From positions 62,001-126,000 of the forward strand of contig JBBQED010000006.1 of NCBI GenBank assembly GCA_038320345.1: a stretch of 64,000 bases of DNA. Reading direction: 5' to 3'. The DNA comes from JBBQED01 sp038320345 (GTDB lineage: Bacteria > Bacteroidota > Bacteroidia > AKYH767-A > OLB10). The stretch's first letter is position 1. Each line of letters starts with the position of its first letter. The translations under genes were made by a program, and so were the position numbers. The notes beneath the pieces are model-generated. The model saw only the letters and a program-made list of their open reading frames with translations, did no database searches and was not told where the DNA came from. This document shows, piece after piece, positions 34,209 to 44,015 of the stretch.

Positions 34209-35921
34209 ATGAAAAATGTCACTTTAGCGCTGCTCACCTCAGTATTTTACATCTCATCTTGCTCACCATCAAGAATGGCGGCCAAAGAAACAGACGATGT
34301 ATATTATTCAGAAAAAGACCGAACTGCAGAAAGTTATCAAAGTCCTGCCTCAGCACCGGCTCAAACAACTCCCGATCAATATACCGCACCAACTAATTCC
34401 GGTAACAATGATCAGACAGGAACTCAGGAAGGAAATAATAATACAACTTCTGATAACTCTACACAAACTAATCAGTCGTCCGATAATTCGAACGACCGTT
34501 TTCGTTCAGGTACTGAACAACCTTACCAAACCGAACAATACAAAGATGGTGATGGTAATACTTACGTAACCAATAATTATTACGACACTGATGATTATTA
34601 CGATTACGCATACACTGCCAGAATCCGTCGTTTTAATCACCCTTGCGGATGGAGTTATTACGATACCTATTACACCAACCAATACTGGTATGATTACAAT
34701 CCTGTTTCATGGGGTGTAAGTTTATATCTTTCTTACAACTGGTGGGGTCCTTCTTACTATACTTCACCGGGATGGGGAGTTGGTTACGGATTCGGTTATC
34801 CTAATTATTATTCACCGTATTATGGTGGATTTGGTTACGGCGGTGGTTACGGCTACAACAATGGTTACTGGAATGGTTATAACAATGGTTACTGGAATGG
34901 ATATTATGCAGGATTATATAATGGAAGTTTCAATCCATACTATTACAATAGTTATGATTCCTACAGCTACTACTACGGACCAAGAGGTGGAAGCCCTGTA
35001 GCAAACAATACTCCTCGCGGTGGAAGAAGTGTTGGTGATTTATATGGAAGAAGTCTTGCATCTGAAAATCCAAAAAGCCCACGTTCTGCAACTGCTTCTG
35101 ATGGTGTATATGCAATCGGTCGTCCAAAACGTGAAGTTTCCTCTTTAAGTAATGCTATCACTGGTGGATCACCGGGAAGACCAAAACTTTCTAACGATAA
35201 AGGAACTATTAATACTCCTCACACTATTGGTCGCGATACCGATATTAAAAACCCAGCAACTACTCCTGGTGAATATGCAAACCCGAGAAATACAAGTACT
35301 CCTCCAGTAAAGAATCCAGCAACTACACCTGGTGAATATTCTAACCCGAGAAATACAAGTACTCCTCCGGTAAAAAATCCAGCAAGTACGCCTGGTGAAT
35401 ATTCAAACCCGAGAAATACAAGTACTCCTCCGGTAAAAAATCCAGCAACTACACCTGGTGAATATTCAAACCCAAGAAATACAAGTACTCCTCCGGTAAA
35501 GAATCCTTCGACAACACCGTCTGAATATTCAAACCCACGCAGTTCAACTCCAAAAGGAAACACTCCGTCGAACAACAATCCACGTTCTAACAGTAGTGAA
35601 CAACCGAAAAACTACAATCAACCTTCTGGTGGACAGCAGCAATATCAGCAACCACGTCAGTCTGAACAACCAAAACAATATCAGCAGCCACGTCAGTCTG
35701 AACAACCAAAACAATATCAGCAACCACGTCAGTCTGAACAACCTAAACAACACTCACCACGGAGTTACGAGGCACCTAAAAACGAGCCTTCTTCTACTCC
35801 ATCTAGAAGTTCTTCTCCGAGTTACGAAAGACGTTCTTCAGGCACTTCAGGAAGTGGCAGTGCTCCTTCTGGTGGTGGAAGATCTAGTGGAGGTTCAAGT
35901 TCAGGACGACCACGTAATTAA
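34209..35921 (+). CDS. Tyr/Gly-rich repeat lipoprotein with disordered C-terminus
   Basis: 570 residues from the ATG at 34209. Lipoprotein signal MKNVTLALLTSVFYISSC (Cys18). Regions in order: Ser/Thr/Asn/Gln-rich linker (to about 110), Tyr/Gly/Trp-rich domain (about 125-265; motif NNGYWNGY in tandem), a linker with GGSPVANNTPRGGR, a 21-residue Pro-rich tandem repeat (KNPATTPGEYSNPRNTSTPP type, four full units plus a partial), three 12-residue QYQQPRQSEQPK units, then Ser/Gly/Arg-rich tail. No enzyme motif. It is probably exposed on the outer membrane as an extended, sticky or spacer protein. Preceded by a strong Shine-Dalgarno sequence and followed by a hairpin. Confidence 0.8.
   Translation: MKNVTLALLTSVFYISSCSPSRMAAKETDDVYYSEKDRTAESYQSPASAPAQTTPDQYTAPTNSGNNDQTGTQEGNNNTTSDNSTQTNQSSDNSNDRFRSGTEQPYQTEQYKDGDGNTYVTNNYYDTDDYYDYAYTARIRRFNHPCGWSYYDTYYTNQYWYDYNPVSWGVSLYLSYNWWGPSYYTSPGWGVGYGFGYPNYYSPYYGGFGYGGGYGYNNGYWNGYNNGYWNGYYAGLYNGSFNPYYYNSYDSYSYYYGPRGGSPVANNTPRGGRSVGDLYGRSLASENPKSPRSATASDGVYAIGRPKREVSSLSNAITGGSPGRPKLSNDKGTINTPHTIGRDTDIKNPATTPGEYANPRNTSTPPVKNPATTPGEYSNPRNTSTPPVKNPASTPGEYSNPRNTSTPPVKNPATTPGEYSNPRNTSTPPVKNPSTTPSEYSNPRSSTPKGNTPSNNNPRSNSSEQPKNYNQPSGGQQQYQQPRQSEQPKQYQQPRQSEQPKQYQQPRQSEQPKQHSPRSYEAPKNEPSSTPSRSSSPSYERRSSGTSGSGSAPSGGGRSSGGSSSGRPRN
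35247..35552 (+). repeat. 63-base in-frame tandem repeat, about 4.8 copies
   Basis: Four full units of 63 bases (35247-35498) and a diverged partial fifth encode the 21-residue repeat of the surface lipoprotein. The first four units are nearly identical at DNA level, which suggests recent slippage or gene conversion and possible length variation between strains. Confidence 0.92.
35640..35747 (+). repeat. 36-base in-frame tandem repeat, 3 copies
   Basis: Three units (35640-35675, 35676-35711, 35712-35747) encode QYQQPRQSEQPK with only synonymous changes such as CAA/CAG. Confidence 0.92.
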
Positions 35922-35951
35922 CAAGCAATAATTTTTTAATAGACACAATAC

Positions 35952-35980
35952 ATACAACCGGTTTTATGCCGGTTGTATAA
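35952..35980 (+). terminator. Hairpin terminator after the repeat lipoprotein gene
   Basis: ATACAACCGG (35952-35961) pairs perfectly with CCGGTTGTAT (35969-35978) around a 7-base loop; the T-run behind it is short. Confidence 0.6.
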
Positions 35981-36010
35981 TTTCAGACAAACTCAAGATC
36001 ACACATCATT

Positions 36011-37501
36011 ATGAAAAAAATAGGTTTGAGCCTGTTGGTATTTCTTTTAGGAAGTACCCTGGCGGTTCAGGCACAAAATGACGCTGATGCACTTCGCTAC
36101 AGCATGCTGAATTATGGAAGTACGGCACGATCACTTGGAATGAGTAATTCATTTGGAGCACTTGGAGCAGATTTTAGTTGCTTAGCTATCAATCCTGCAG
36201 GAATTGCATTTTACAGAAGATCTGAAGTTACCTTCTCGCCATTATTTTCTAACAGAAATACTTCTTCCACTTATTTAGGAAATAGTAACGAAGACAATTA
36301 TTTTAAATTCGCATTCGGAAATTTCGGAGCGGTTTTTTCTTCGACTAAAGACCATTCGAATAGTGAATGGAAAGGTTGGAACTTCGGAATTGGTTACAAT
36401 AAATTAAATGACTTCAACAGTAGAAGTGTGGCGCAAGGGGTAAACAATCAAAATTCTTTATTAGATAATTATTTAGAACAATTAGATGGTGTTGCACCTG
36501 ACGACATTCCAAGTTCATTTCCTTACGACGTAGATCTTGCATGGCAAACTTATTTGATAGATACCATTACTCTAAATGGTGGATTATATTATTACAATCA
36601 GATTCCATATGCTGGCGCTTTACAAAAAAGAACTGTTGAAACGAAAGGTGGACAAGGAGAGTGGGATTTCTCATTAGGAACTAATTATGATAATAAGTTA
36701 TATATGGGAGTAACTTTAGGAATTAGTTCATTAAGATATGAGCAAGAAGTATTATGGGAAGAAAAAGATGTTATGGATACCATTCCTGGCTTTACATCTT
36801 ATAAGCTAACCGAAAATCTAAAAACTACAGGTACCGGATTTAATGTCAAATTCGGAATGATATATAAACCGAATGATTTTGTGAGAATTGGAGCAGCGAT
36901 TCATACCCCTACCTATTTATCGCTAAGAGATAATTATCGCACATCAATTCGTACGAAGCTTGACAATACCTCAGAAAGTACTTACAGTGGACCAGACTTC
37001 ATTCCTTTTGATTATGAAATTAACACACCATTCCGTGCAATAGGAAGCCTTGCTTTCATATTAGGAAAAGTAGTTGCCCTGAATGTAGATTACGAATATT
37101 TAAATTATAGTCAAGCTAGAACACGTTCTGCTGACCCACAGTTTTCGGACTACTTCAGTGATATCAATAGTGCCATCCGGGCGAAATACACTGAATCACA
37201 TAACATCAGGATCGGTGGAGAATATCGTTACGAAATACTTCGTTTCAGATTGGGAGTACAAAGTTCAACTACTCCGTTTAAAAATAAATATACTACAGAT
37301 TCAAACACCGACTTATCACGCAAAGGATATAGTGCAGGTTTTGGAATTAAGCAGGATAAATTCTTTATAGATTTTGCCTATGCTCATACAGAATCGGGAT
37401 CATTCCTTCAACCTTATACTTTAAGCAATCAGGAAGTACAAGGAATAAAATACAAACAGAAGGATAACCGATTTTTGTTTACCGTCGGATTTACTTTCTA
37501 A
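36011..37501 (+). CDS. OmpP1/FadL-like outer-membrane transport protein
   Basis: 496 residues: signal peptide (MKKIGLSLLVFLLGSTLAVQA, then Gln), then a conserved start shared by FadL/TodX and related barrels, GSTARSLGMSNSFGALGADF followed by AINPAGIAFYRRSEV. The rest consists of amphipathic strands and ends in FTVGFTF with a terminal Phe. FadL-type proteins let hydrophobic molecules across the outer membrane; the substrate here is unknown. PorV-like T9SS barrels share a similar start and are the alternative. A strong terminator follows. Confidence 0.82.
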   Translation: MKKIGLSLLVFLLGSTLAVQAQNDADALRYSMLNYGSTARSLGMSNSFGALGADFSCLAINPAGIAFYRRSEVTFSPLFSNRNTSSTYLGNSNEDNYFKFAFGNFGAVFSSTKDHSNSEWKGWNFGIGYNKLNDFNSRSVAQGVNNQNSLLDNYLEQLDGVAPDDIPSSFPYDVDLAWQTYLIDTITLNGGLYYYNQIPYAGALQKRTVETKGGQGEWDFSLGTNYDNKLYMGVTLGISSLRYEQEVLWEEKDVMDTIPGFTSYKLTENLKTTGTGFNVKFGMIYKPNDFVRIGAAIHTPTYLSLRDNYRTSIRTKLDNTSESTYSGPDFIPFDYEINTPFRAIGSLAFILGKVVALNVDYEYLNYSQARTRSADPQFSDYFSDINSAIRAKYTESHNIRIGGEYRYEILRFRLGVQSSTTPFKNKYTTDSNTDLSRKGYSAGFGIKQDKFFIDFAYAHTESGSFLQPYTLSNQEVQGIKYKQKDNRFLFTVGFTF

Positions 37502-37519
37502 TTTATACGATTTAGGTTG

Positions 37520-37556
37520 GCCGGAATTATCAAATGCTGATAATTCCGGCTTTTTA
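37520..37556. terminator. Rho-independent terminator
   Basis: Perfect 13-base stem (37520-37532 / 37538-37550; GCCGGAATTATCA arm) with a 5-base loop, followed by TTTTT. Confidence 0.93.
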
Positions 37557-37641
37557 CTTTAAACCTACAGCAGCATAGTTACTATTTCATAGATTGTCAA
37601 TACTTTTATAGGATTATAAATACTATTTCAAACCTTTAACT

Positions 37642-40002
37642 ATGCGTCGTTATCTCTTCATATTGATCTGTCTGTTATCCATCAAATCCTATGGACAAAA
37701 AACAGTCTATCACCGAGCTACCATTTTTTTAAATGGAAATTCAGTTACCAATCTAGCGGCAGCAGGAATTGACATTACAGAAGGCGTTTATCAGAAAGGG
37801 ATTTCGTTCACTTCTGATTTTAGTGAGCGTGAGCTTCAGCAGATAAAAAAATCAGGATTCCGTTATACGATTGACATAAATGATGTTTCATCTTACTACA
37901 AAAATCAATCGAATACTTCAGTCAATAAAATTACAGCTGGAAATTGTAATTCGATATCACCAGTGTATTCCACTCCTACAAATTTTCATCTAGGATCTAT
38001 GGGAGGATATTTTACTTATGCAGAAATGCTGCAAATTCTTGACAGCATGGCGTTATTATATCCGAATTTGATTACTGTAAAACATGGTCTCCCTGGAGGA
38101 ACTTCTATTGAAGGAGATTCCATTTTATGGGTTAAAATTTCCGACAACCCCAATATTGATGAACTGGAACCCGAAGTACTATATACCGCATTACATCATG
38201 CACGGGAACCTGGGGGAATGTCCACATTAATTTATTACATGTGGTATCTACTAGAAAATTACAGCAGTGATATTTCTATTCAGCAACTGGTAGATGCAAC
38301 TGAAATGTATTTCGTACCCTGTGTGAATCCTGACGGCTATCAATGGAATGAATTTACTGATCCCAATGGCGGAGGATTATGGAGAAAAAATCGCAGAGAT
38401 AATCTAGACGGAACCTTTGGAACTGATTTAAATAGAAACTATGGTTATTTATGGGGCTATGATGATAATGGATCTTCTCCAAGCACCGCCTCTGACGTAT
38501 ATCGTGGAACTGCCGCCTTCAGCGAACCAGAAACACAATTAATACGTGATTTTGTAAATACACATTCGTTTAAAACAGCCTTAAATTATCATACGTATGG
38601 TAACCTCTTAGTTTATCCTTTCGGACCCATACCTGGTTTACTCACTCCAGATTCAGTTCAATATATTACGTATGGAAAATTACTTACGCAGTTTAATAAT
38701 TTCAATGCCGGTACTCCTGATCAAACCGTAGGCTATGTTGTAAATGGGAATTCTGATGACTGGATGTACGGAGATCAAGTAGCAAAACCAAAAGTATTTG
38801 CTTTTACTCCAGAAGTTGGTGATGGTGCTTTCGGTTTCTGGCCGCCGGCTACTGAGATAGTTTCCATTTGCAATATGAATGTGTTTCCGAACCTGCTCTC
38901 AGCAAAACTTGCTGGACCTTTTGCTTATGTATCACTAACCGGGCAAAATAATATCACGTCAACAAATCCCTTTATACACTATAATCTGAATCAAATTGGG
39001 GTTGATACAACAGGAACATATATAATAACTTTTACGGGGATCAGTGCTAATGTTCTTTCCACTGGTGCACCGAAAAATTATTCTGGCTTAACTGCACTGC
39101 AACAATTAAGTGATTCCATGCAGTTGAACCTATCCCCTTCAATTCAGAATGGAGACACTGTAGTTGTTTTAATTTCCGTAAACAATGGATTGTATACGGA
39201 ATCTGATACCGTAACTTTGACTTATGGAAACTATGCTACAATATTTAATGATCCTGGGACTACAATAACCAATTGGACAGCTGTAGGAGGATGGGGAATT
39301 TCAAGTAACTATTTCGTAAGTCCTCCTTCGTCAATTACGGATTCACCTTTTGGAAATTATCCCAACAACAGTAACAAAATAATTACCTTAACTAGTAATC
39401 TCAATCTTACAAATGCACTCCAAGCGCAATTAAGTTTCAATGCGCGTTGGATGATTGAAGACACTTATGATTTTTGTATTCTGGAAATCTCAACGAACAA
39501 CGGATCTACATGGACTTCGTTATGTGGAAACTATACGAAACTAACTACGAATGCAAATGCTTACTTGCAACCTGTTTATGATGGGTTTCAGAATAGTTGG
39601 GTGTTTGAATCAATAAATTTGGATGACTACTGCGGACAGAGTATCAAACTTCGTTTTAGAATGTTTGCTGATGGCTTTGGAAATTTTGACGGATTTTATT
39701 TTGATGATTTAAATATTGCAGTGGTTACTCCAACTGGGTTGCAGCAAATAAATCCCTTAGAAGAAAACAATAGCATTTATCCAAATCCGGCATCTGACAA
39801 AATTGTTTTCACTACATCAACCGACAATGTGTTTAAGACCCTCCTGATTTACGCTCATACCGGACAGCTAAAAGATAAAATTGAATTCACCTCAGAACTC
39901 AAACAGGTAGACGTAGAAAGTTATGCGGATGGATTATATACTTATCAGATTACTGATGATAAGGGTAATCATAAAACCGGAAGATTTATTGTAAGTCACT
40001 AA
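37642..40002 (+). CDS. M14 zinc carboxypeptidase with T9SS sorting domain
   Basis: 786 residues. Signal peptide (MRRYLFILICLLSIKSYG, then Gln), propeptide-like region (about 20-120), and an M14 peptidase domain (about 122-420) with intact metal and catalytic residues: His186 and Glu189 in HHAREPGG, Arg265 in DLNRNYG, His317 in NYHTYG and Glu391 in FTPEVGDG. A beta-sandwich, immune-inhibitor/MAM-like region (about 545-700) precedes a T9SS type A C-terminal domain starting IYPNPASDKIVF and ending GRFIVSH. It is predicted to be a secreted or cell-surface exopeptidase for nutrient peptides. Convergent with the GT39 gene, 2 bases between stops. Confidence 0.93.
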   Translation: MRRYLFILICLLSIKSYGQKTVYHRATIFLNGNSVTNLAAAGIDITEGVYQKGISFTSDFSERELQQIKKSGFRYTIDINDVSSYYKNQSNTSVNKITAGNCNSISPVYSTPTNFHLGSMGGYFTYAEMLQILDSMALLYPNLITVKHGLPGGTSIEGDSILWVKISDNPNIDELEPEVLYTALHHAREPGGMSTLIYYMWYLLENYSSDISIQQLVDATEMYFVPCVNPDGYQWNEFTDPNGGGLWRKNRRDNLDGTFGTDLNRNYGYLWGYDDNGSSPSTASDVYRGTAAFSEPETQLIRDFVNTHSFKTALNYHTYGNLLVYPFGPIPGLLTPDSVQYITYGKLLTQFNNFNAGTPDQTVGYVVNGNSDDWMYGDQVAKPKVFAFTPEVGDGAFGFWPPATEIVSICNMNVFPNLLSAKLAGPFAYVSLTGQNNITSTNPFIHYNLNQIGVDTTGTYIITFTGISANVLSTGAPKNYSGLTALQQLSDSMQLNLSPSIQNGDTVVVLISVNNGLYTESDTVTLTYGNYATIFNDPGTTITNWTAVGGWGISSNYFVSPPSSITDSPFGNYPNNSNKIITLTSNLNLTNALQAQLSFNARWMIEDTYDFCILEISTNNGSTWTSLCGNYTKLTTNANAYLQPVYDGFQNSWVFESINLDDYCGQSIKLRFRMFADGFGNFDGFYFDDLNIAVVTPTGLQQINPLEENNSIYPNPASDKIVFTTSTDNVFKTLLIYAHTGQLKDKIEFTSELKQVDVESYADGLYTYQITDDKGNHKTGRFIVSH

Positions 40003-40004
40003 AA

Positions 40005-41945
40005 TTATTTCCGTACTACAATTTTAAAATCATCTAGCAAAAAGTTGGTCTTTCCTGGATTCCACGGATAAACTAGCAAACGGTTTTTAGTACCTACCTC
40101 TTCGTTGATGGTATAGGCCAAAAACACCTGTTGCCATTGATTTGCTATCTTAACATAATCAGCCAAATTAACTGAGCGCCATACTTTATTTACGCCATCC
40201 AATTCAATCACCAACACAATCGAAGCAGCATCCTTAATTGGAAGCTCTTTCGCTTTAACCCATGTACTTATTTCTACTGTATTGCCTTTACTAACCAGAT
40301 CAAATGCTTCGTATGTAGCTCCGTACTCAGTTAGAGAATCCATAGATGAGGATTTACTTCCAGTATGCGCATCACTAGTAGACATTCTAGCAGAATCATT
40401 TTTCCATTGCATGGATTCAAAACCATGCGATTCTTCATGTAAAACATTACGAAAATCCTTTACACTAGAATTAGAAACTTTTTCTTTAGCGTATACGATT
40501 ACTCCTGAGTTAAAGAAAGAATCATATTCAGCGATATAGGGATAATACTGCCGCAAGATTTGGTCTGTTTCAGGTGCATGATAAATATTCGACCATGCAT
40601 GCAGAAAATAGGGTTTAGTTAACACTGCATTAGAAGCAATTTTATTCAACACAGCATATCGCTCTGCATTATTACAGATATATTGAGAAAAAGGAATTGG
40701 ATATGGATTCAGCTTCATATAGTAATCAATGTAAAACTCATTAATTACATTCACTGTTTTCTCCATTTTATCTGATCCATACTTCTGATCGTATAAAGCA
40801 ACTTTTTCAGCAACATCCTTAAACACGCCAAAATGTTGTTGGGTATAGAACTTTTGTTCAACGACGGTGCTATAGATTACAGTACTCAGTAATGCGAACA
40901 GCTGCAAAGTAGTACGCAGTTTCCATTCCATTGCGGGAATAAACGAAAAGATAAGCAGCAACAAATAAGGGAAACTGAAAATCAAAATAGAACACTGAAA
41001 AACCGGATTTTTGAAAATAGAATAATAATAAGCAATCAATGCAGGAATCAGAAAAAAGGAAATTGCCAACTTATGAAAAGGTGTAAAACCTACATATTTC
41101 CTGTAGCGAATAATACTCAGGAGCAGTATACCTGCCGATAAAATTAGCAGGAGCAGACTATCATTTAGGCAATATTGAATATAATCAAGGATCGCAGACG
41201 ATGAAGGAGGTCCCAGCCATCCTTCTGGTCCTCCTAATCCTCCGATTCCAAACTGATAAAGAAATACAGGAAGATTTGGGAGGTATAATAAGAACATCAA
41301 TAATCCTGCAGAGATATACGGTATAAGTTGTGATCGTTGGATAAAAAACAAACCAGCAATACCAACAATTCCAACAAACATAAAAGCGAAGTAATGTGTG
41401 TACATACAGGCTGTGGCAGAAAGTGCAAAAAGCAAATACCACTGCCATTTAGATTTGAAATCAAGCTTAGGCTGCTCCGGAAAAATGATTTTAGTCCAGG
41501 CATACACTGTGATCAAACTAAATAACAAACCTGGGCTATAGGGACGTGCTAACTGACTATATAAAATGGGGAATTCAAGTCCCGCAAAATATACCGTTGC
41601 AAAAAGTGCTGCGGTTTTATTAAACCATCTTGCACCGATCAGATAAAAAATCCAAGTAGAAACACATCCCATCAATACAAATGGCAATCGGAATACTGTT
41701 ACCGAAGTCCCCAAAAGATGTGTCCAGTAAAACAAAAATCCCTGTACACCTAAAGGATGCATATCATTTAATTTAACACCCTTTTCTACCATTTCAGAAA
41801 AGCTGTTAAAATTCAAACGAGCCATCGCACTCAGCTCATCGTTTGACAATGACCACTGATTGAAATTATAAAATCGTAAAACTGCACCGATCAAAACAAT
41901 CAGCAAAACAAGCCACGCTTCAATTGAAAGTTTCAGTTTCATCAT
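40005..41945 (-). CDS. GT39-like glycosyltransferase with C-terminal beta-sandwich extension
   Basis: 646 residues. The first 370 contain about ten membrane helices in the dolichyl-phosphate-mannose/PMT (GT39, GT-C) pattern. The conserved acidic first loop is present (FNQWSLSNDELSAMARLNF), with ARPYSPGLLFSLITVYAW further on. The C-terminal 270 residues are soluble; the last 150 (from about GFESMQWKND to FLLDDFKIVVRK) read like a carbohydrate-binding jelly-roll domain. It probably transfers a sugar from a lipid carrier to a surface molecule. Last gene of the rmuC-GWxTD-rlmB-GT39 run, 16 bases after rlmB. Confidence 0.8.
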   Translation of the reverse strand: MMKLKLSIEAWLVLLIVLIGAVLRFYNFNQWSLSNDELSAMARLNFNSFSEMVEKGVKLNDMHPLGVQGFLFYWTHLLGTSVTVFRLPFVLMGCVSTWIFYLIGARWFNKTAALFATVYFAGLEFPILYSQLARPYSPGLLFSLITVYAWTKIIFPEQPKLDFKSKWQWYLLFALSATACMYTHYFAFMFVGIVGIAGLFFIQRSQLIPYISAGLLMFLLYLPNLPVFLYQFGIGGLGGPEGWLGPPSSSAILDYIQYCLNDSLLLLILSAGILLLSIIRYRKYVGFTPFHKLAISFFLIPALIAYYYSIFKNPVFQCSILIFSFPYLLLLIFSFIPAMEWKLRTTLQLFALLSTVIYSTVVEQKFYTQQHFGVFKDVAEKVALYDQKYGSDKMEKTVNVINEFYIDYYMKLNPYPIPFSQYICNNAERYAVLNKIASNAVLTKPYFLHAWSNIYHAPETDQILRQYYPYIAEYDSFFNSGVIVYAKEKVSNSSVKDFRNVLHEESHGFESMQWKNDSARMSTSDAHTGSKSSSMDSLTEYGATYEAFDLVSKGNTVEISTWVKAKELPIKDAASIVLVIELDGVNKVWRSVNLADYVKIANQWQQVFLAYTINEEVGTKNRLLVYPWNPGKTNFLLDDFKIVVRK

Positions 41946-41961
41946 TACTCCGATATGTACT

Positions 41962-42729
41962 TCAGATTTTTCTTCGCTGAACTAATACTTCATATAACAC
42001 CATCCCTGCAGCAACGGAAACATTATAAGAGGATAAGGTTCCGGCCATTGGAATTTTAACAGCAAAATCTGAGCGCTTCAGATACTCACCAGAGACACCA
42101 TTTTCTTCTGAACCCATAATGATTGCCAAAGGTTCTTTGAAATCAGCTTCGAAAGTATATTTATCTGTTTTTTCAGTACAAGAAATGATTTTCAATCCGG
42201 AAGACTTAAGGTATTCAATCGTATCCTTAAGATTATCCTCACGACAAACTGGAATATGATGCAATGCTCCTGCAGAAGTTTTTATGGCATCGCTATTAAT
42301 GAGTGCTGACCCTCTAGAAGGAATAATAATTGCATGCGCTCCAGCACATTCAGCAGACCTGGCAATGGCGCCTAAATTTCTAGTATCTGTTATACGATCG
42401 AGGATAATGATCAGTGGATTTTTCCCTTTTTCAAATAATCCAGGAAGCACATTTTCAATCTTCGCATAGGTTACTGTAGAAATAATCCCAATTACGCCTT
42501 GGTGATTACTTCTAGTGAGGCGATTAAGTTTTTCTGCAGGAACAGAAAGAAACTGAATTCCCGCTTCTCGAATTTCATCTTTCAGCTCACGGATAAGCGG
42601 ATTATTTAATCCATTTTGAATAAACAAACGTTCAAGATCTTTTCCTGAACGAATTGCTTCTATCACTGCTCGGGTACCATAGACCATGGTTCCTTCTTCC
42701 TCAGGTTGTCTGAATTGATTTCCTCTCAT
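41962..42729 (-). CDS. rlmB: 23S rRNA (guanosine-2'-O-)-methyltransferase, RlmB/TrmH family
   Basis: 255 residues of SpoU fold. N-terminal substrate-binding domain (GTRAVIEAIRSGKDLERLFI), then the knotted methyltransferase domain with motif 1 DRITDTRNLGAIARSAECAG, motif 2 IIMGSEENGVSGEYL and motif 3 IPMAGTLSSYNVSVAAGM. RlmB modifies G2251 of 23S rRNA; the exact target is by family. The ATG is 2 bases after the stop of the GWxTD gene, so the two are coupled. Confidence 0.92.
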   Translation of the reverse strand: MRGNQFRQPEEEGTMVYGTRAVIEAIRSGKDLERLFIQNGLNNPLIRELKDEIREAGIQFLSVPAEKLNRLTRSNHQGVIGIISTVTYAKIENVLPGLFEKGKNPLIIILDRITDTRNLGAIARSAECAGAHAIIIPSRGSALINSDAIKTSAGALHHIPVCREDNLKDTIEYLKSSGLKIISCTEKTDKYTFEADFKEPLAIIMGSEENGVSGEYLKRSDFAVKIPMAGTLSSYNVSVAAGMVLYEVLVQRRKI

Positions 42730-42731
42730 AA

Positions 42732-44015
42732 CTACTCATTTACAATTTTACCTTGTCGCCAATCATCCACGGTTATATACCAATCGTTTTCATAAACGGG
42801 CATCCTGATGAGGCTATAATCATTATCCGAAAACGGGTTTGGCACTTTACGGAAGGAGAATCGGAATTCCGATGCTCCGTTTAACGCACTGTAACTCCAA
42901 TCTTCATTGATCCCATCACTGTATACAGAAATTGGTTGACCGAAGATAATATAGATCATGCCACGATCCGTTTTCCAGCCTTCAGTATAGGAAGTAAATA
43001 GCATATTTGCATCTTGAATCCGCTGATAATACAATTTAATCAGCAATCGGGAGCGATCTTGATTGCCGCCCAATTCGAGCCAGAATCTATCAACGGCAGC
43101 TTTTTTATTTTTAGCAATCACTAGATTCTGATATTCCTTTTTACTAGTCAGATAGCGAGTTGGATCGATTAATTGTTCTACATTTCTGATATAGGGGAAG
43201 TCATCATTAAATATAAAAATAGTAAACCCTTCTTTTGTTGATGAATCATTCTGGAAATGATAGATCCCATTTCTCTTCAATCGTAAAGAACGCACTTGTT
43301 CAGATTCAACTACGAAAATTGAATCCGCATTATAATTAAAAAACATCTCAGGCCCCGTATGAAATGGAGGAGGCGCCAAGGGGAAATCACGAAAATAACA
43401 ACGCACAATAAATTTATGATCTGTATTCAAATCGGAATGGATATCAAATGGTTCATTCAACGAAATAAAATTCCGATAAAGCGGATTGCCTGAAGTATCT
43501 GCAACAAAATAAAACTGACGCTGACGAGTATTTAATTTTTTAACGAAGATAATTTTACTCGTTTCCACTTTCCTGTTGACATCTCTGACTACAATTTTCA
43601 GCACCCCTTCTGTACCCATTCCCATTTTGAACTTCAAATTTCCCATAACCAAGAAATCTGGATCTTGAGAGAAGAAATCATTACTGAATGATCCCGAATC
43701 CAATAATATTGTCGATGTAAAAGACGAATACAACTGATAATGGATACTAAGTGTGGCATAGAATTCTTGACTCTTATTCATGAAGAGTAGACTTCCGGGA
43801 TCCAGTTTATAAAATAACTTACTGCTATCCGTATCGGAATGAAAAATTATAATGGATGGATTAAGAGATACTTTGCTAAAATCAAATTGTCCGGTAAGAT
43901 TTTCATGACTCAAACGAGAAGAAGAACCACAGCCGGCAATCGTTAAAATTACAATAAGCCAGAGCCAATGAATCAACAATTTAAAAAATCCTGAAAATTG
44001 ATTGTAATTATTCAC
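42732..44015 (-). CDS. GWxTD domain-containing lipoprotein
   Basis: 427 residues from a GTG start at 44015 that overlaps the rmuC stop by 8 bases; no ATG is available nearby. Lipoprotein signal with Cys29 in ILTIAGC. The name-giving motif is EGWKTDRGMIYIIFGQP at about 345-360, preceded by the helical region FWLELGGNQDRSRLL. GWxTD proteins occur in many Bacteroidota and related phyla, and their biochemical role is not established. Strict coupling with rmuC and rlmB suggests a shared transcript only. Confidence 0.9.
   Translation of the reverse strand: MNNYNQFSGFFKLLIHWLWLIVILTIAGCGSSSRLSHENLTGQFDFSKVSLNPSIIIFHSDTDSSKLFYKLDPGSLLFMNKSQEFYATLSIHYQLYSSFTSTILLDSGSFSNDFFSQDPDFLVMGNLKFKMGMGTEGVLKIVVRDVNRKVETSKIIFVKKLNTRQRQFYFVADTSGNPLYRNFISLNEPFDIHSDLNTDHKFIVRCYFRDFPLAPPPFHTGPEMFFNYNADSIFVVESEQVRSLRLKRNGIYHFQNDSSTKEGFTIFIFNDDFPYIRNVEQLIDPTRYLTSKKEYQNLVIAKNKKAAVDRFWLELGGNQDRSRLLIKLYYQRIQDANMLFTSYTEGWKTDRGMIYIIFGQPISVYSDGINEDWSYSALNGASEFRFSFRKVPNPFSDNDYSLIRMPVYENDWYITVDDWRQGKIVNE

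Noticed and set aside
35247..35552. CRISPR-like array of regular 63-base units
   Set aside because: Units are contiguous with no unique spacers, in frame, and encode a protein repeat.
35219..35578. Repeat-containing open frame on the minus strand
   Set aside because: Antisense image of the 63-base repeat of the lipoprotein gene, with no signal or independent support.
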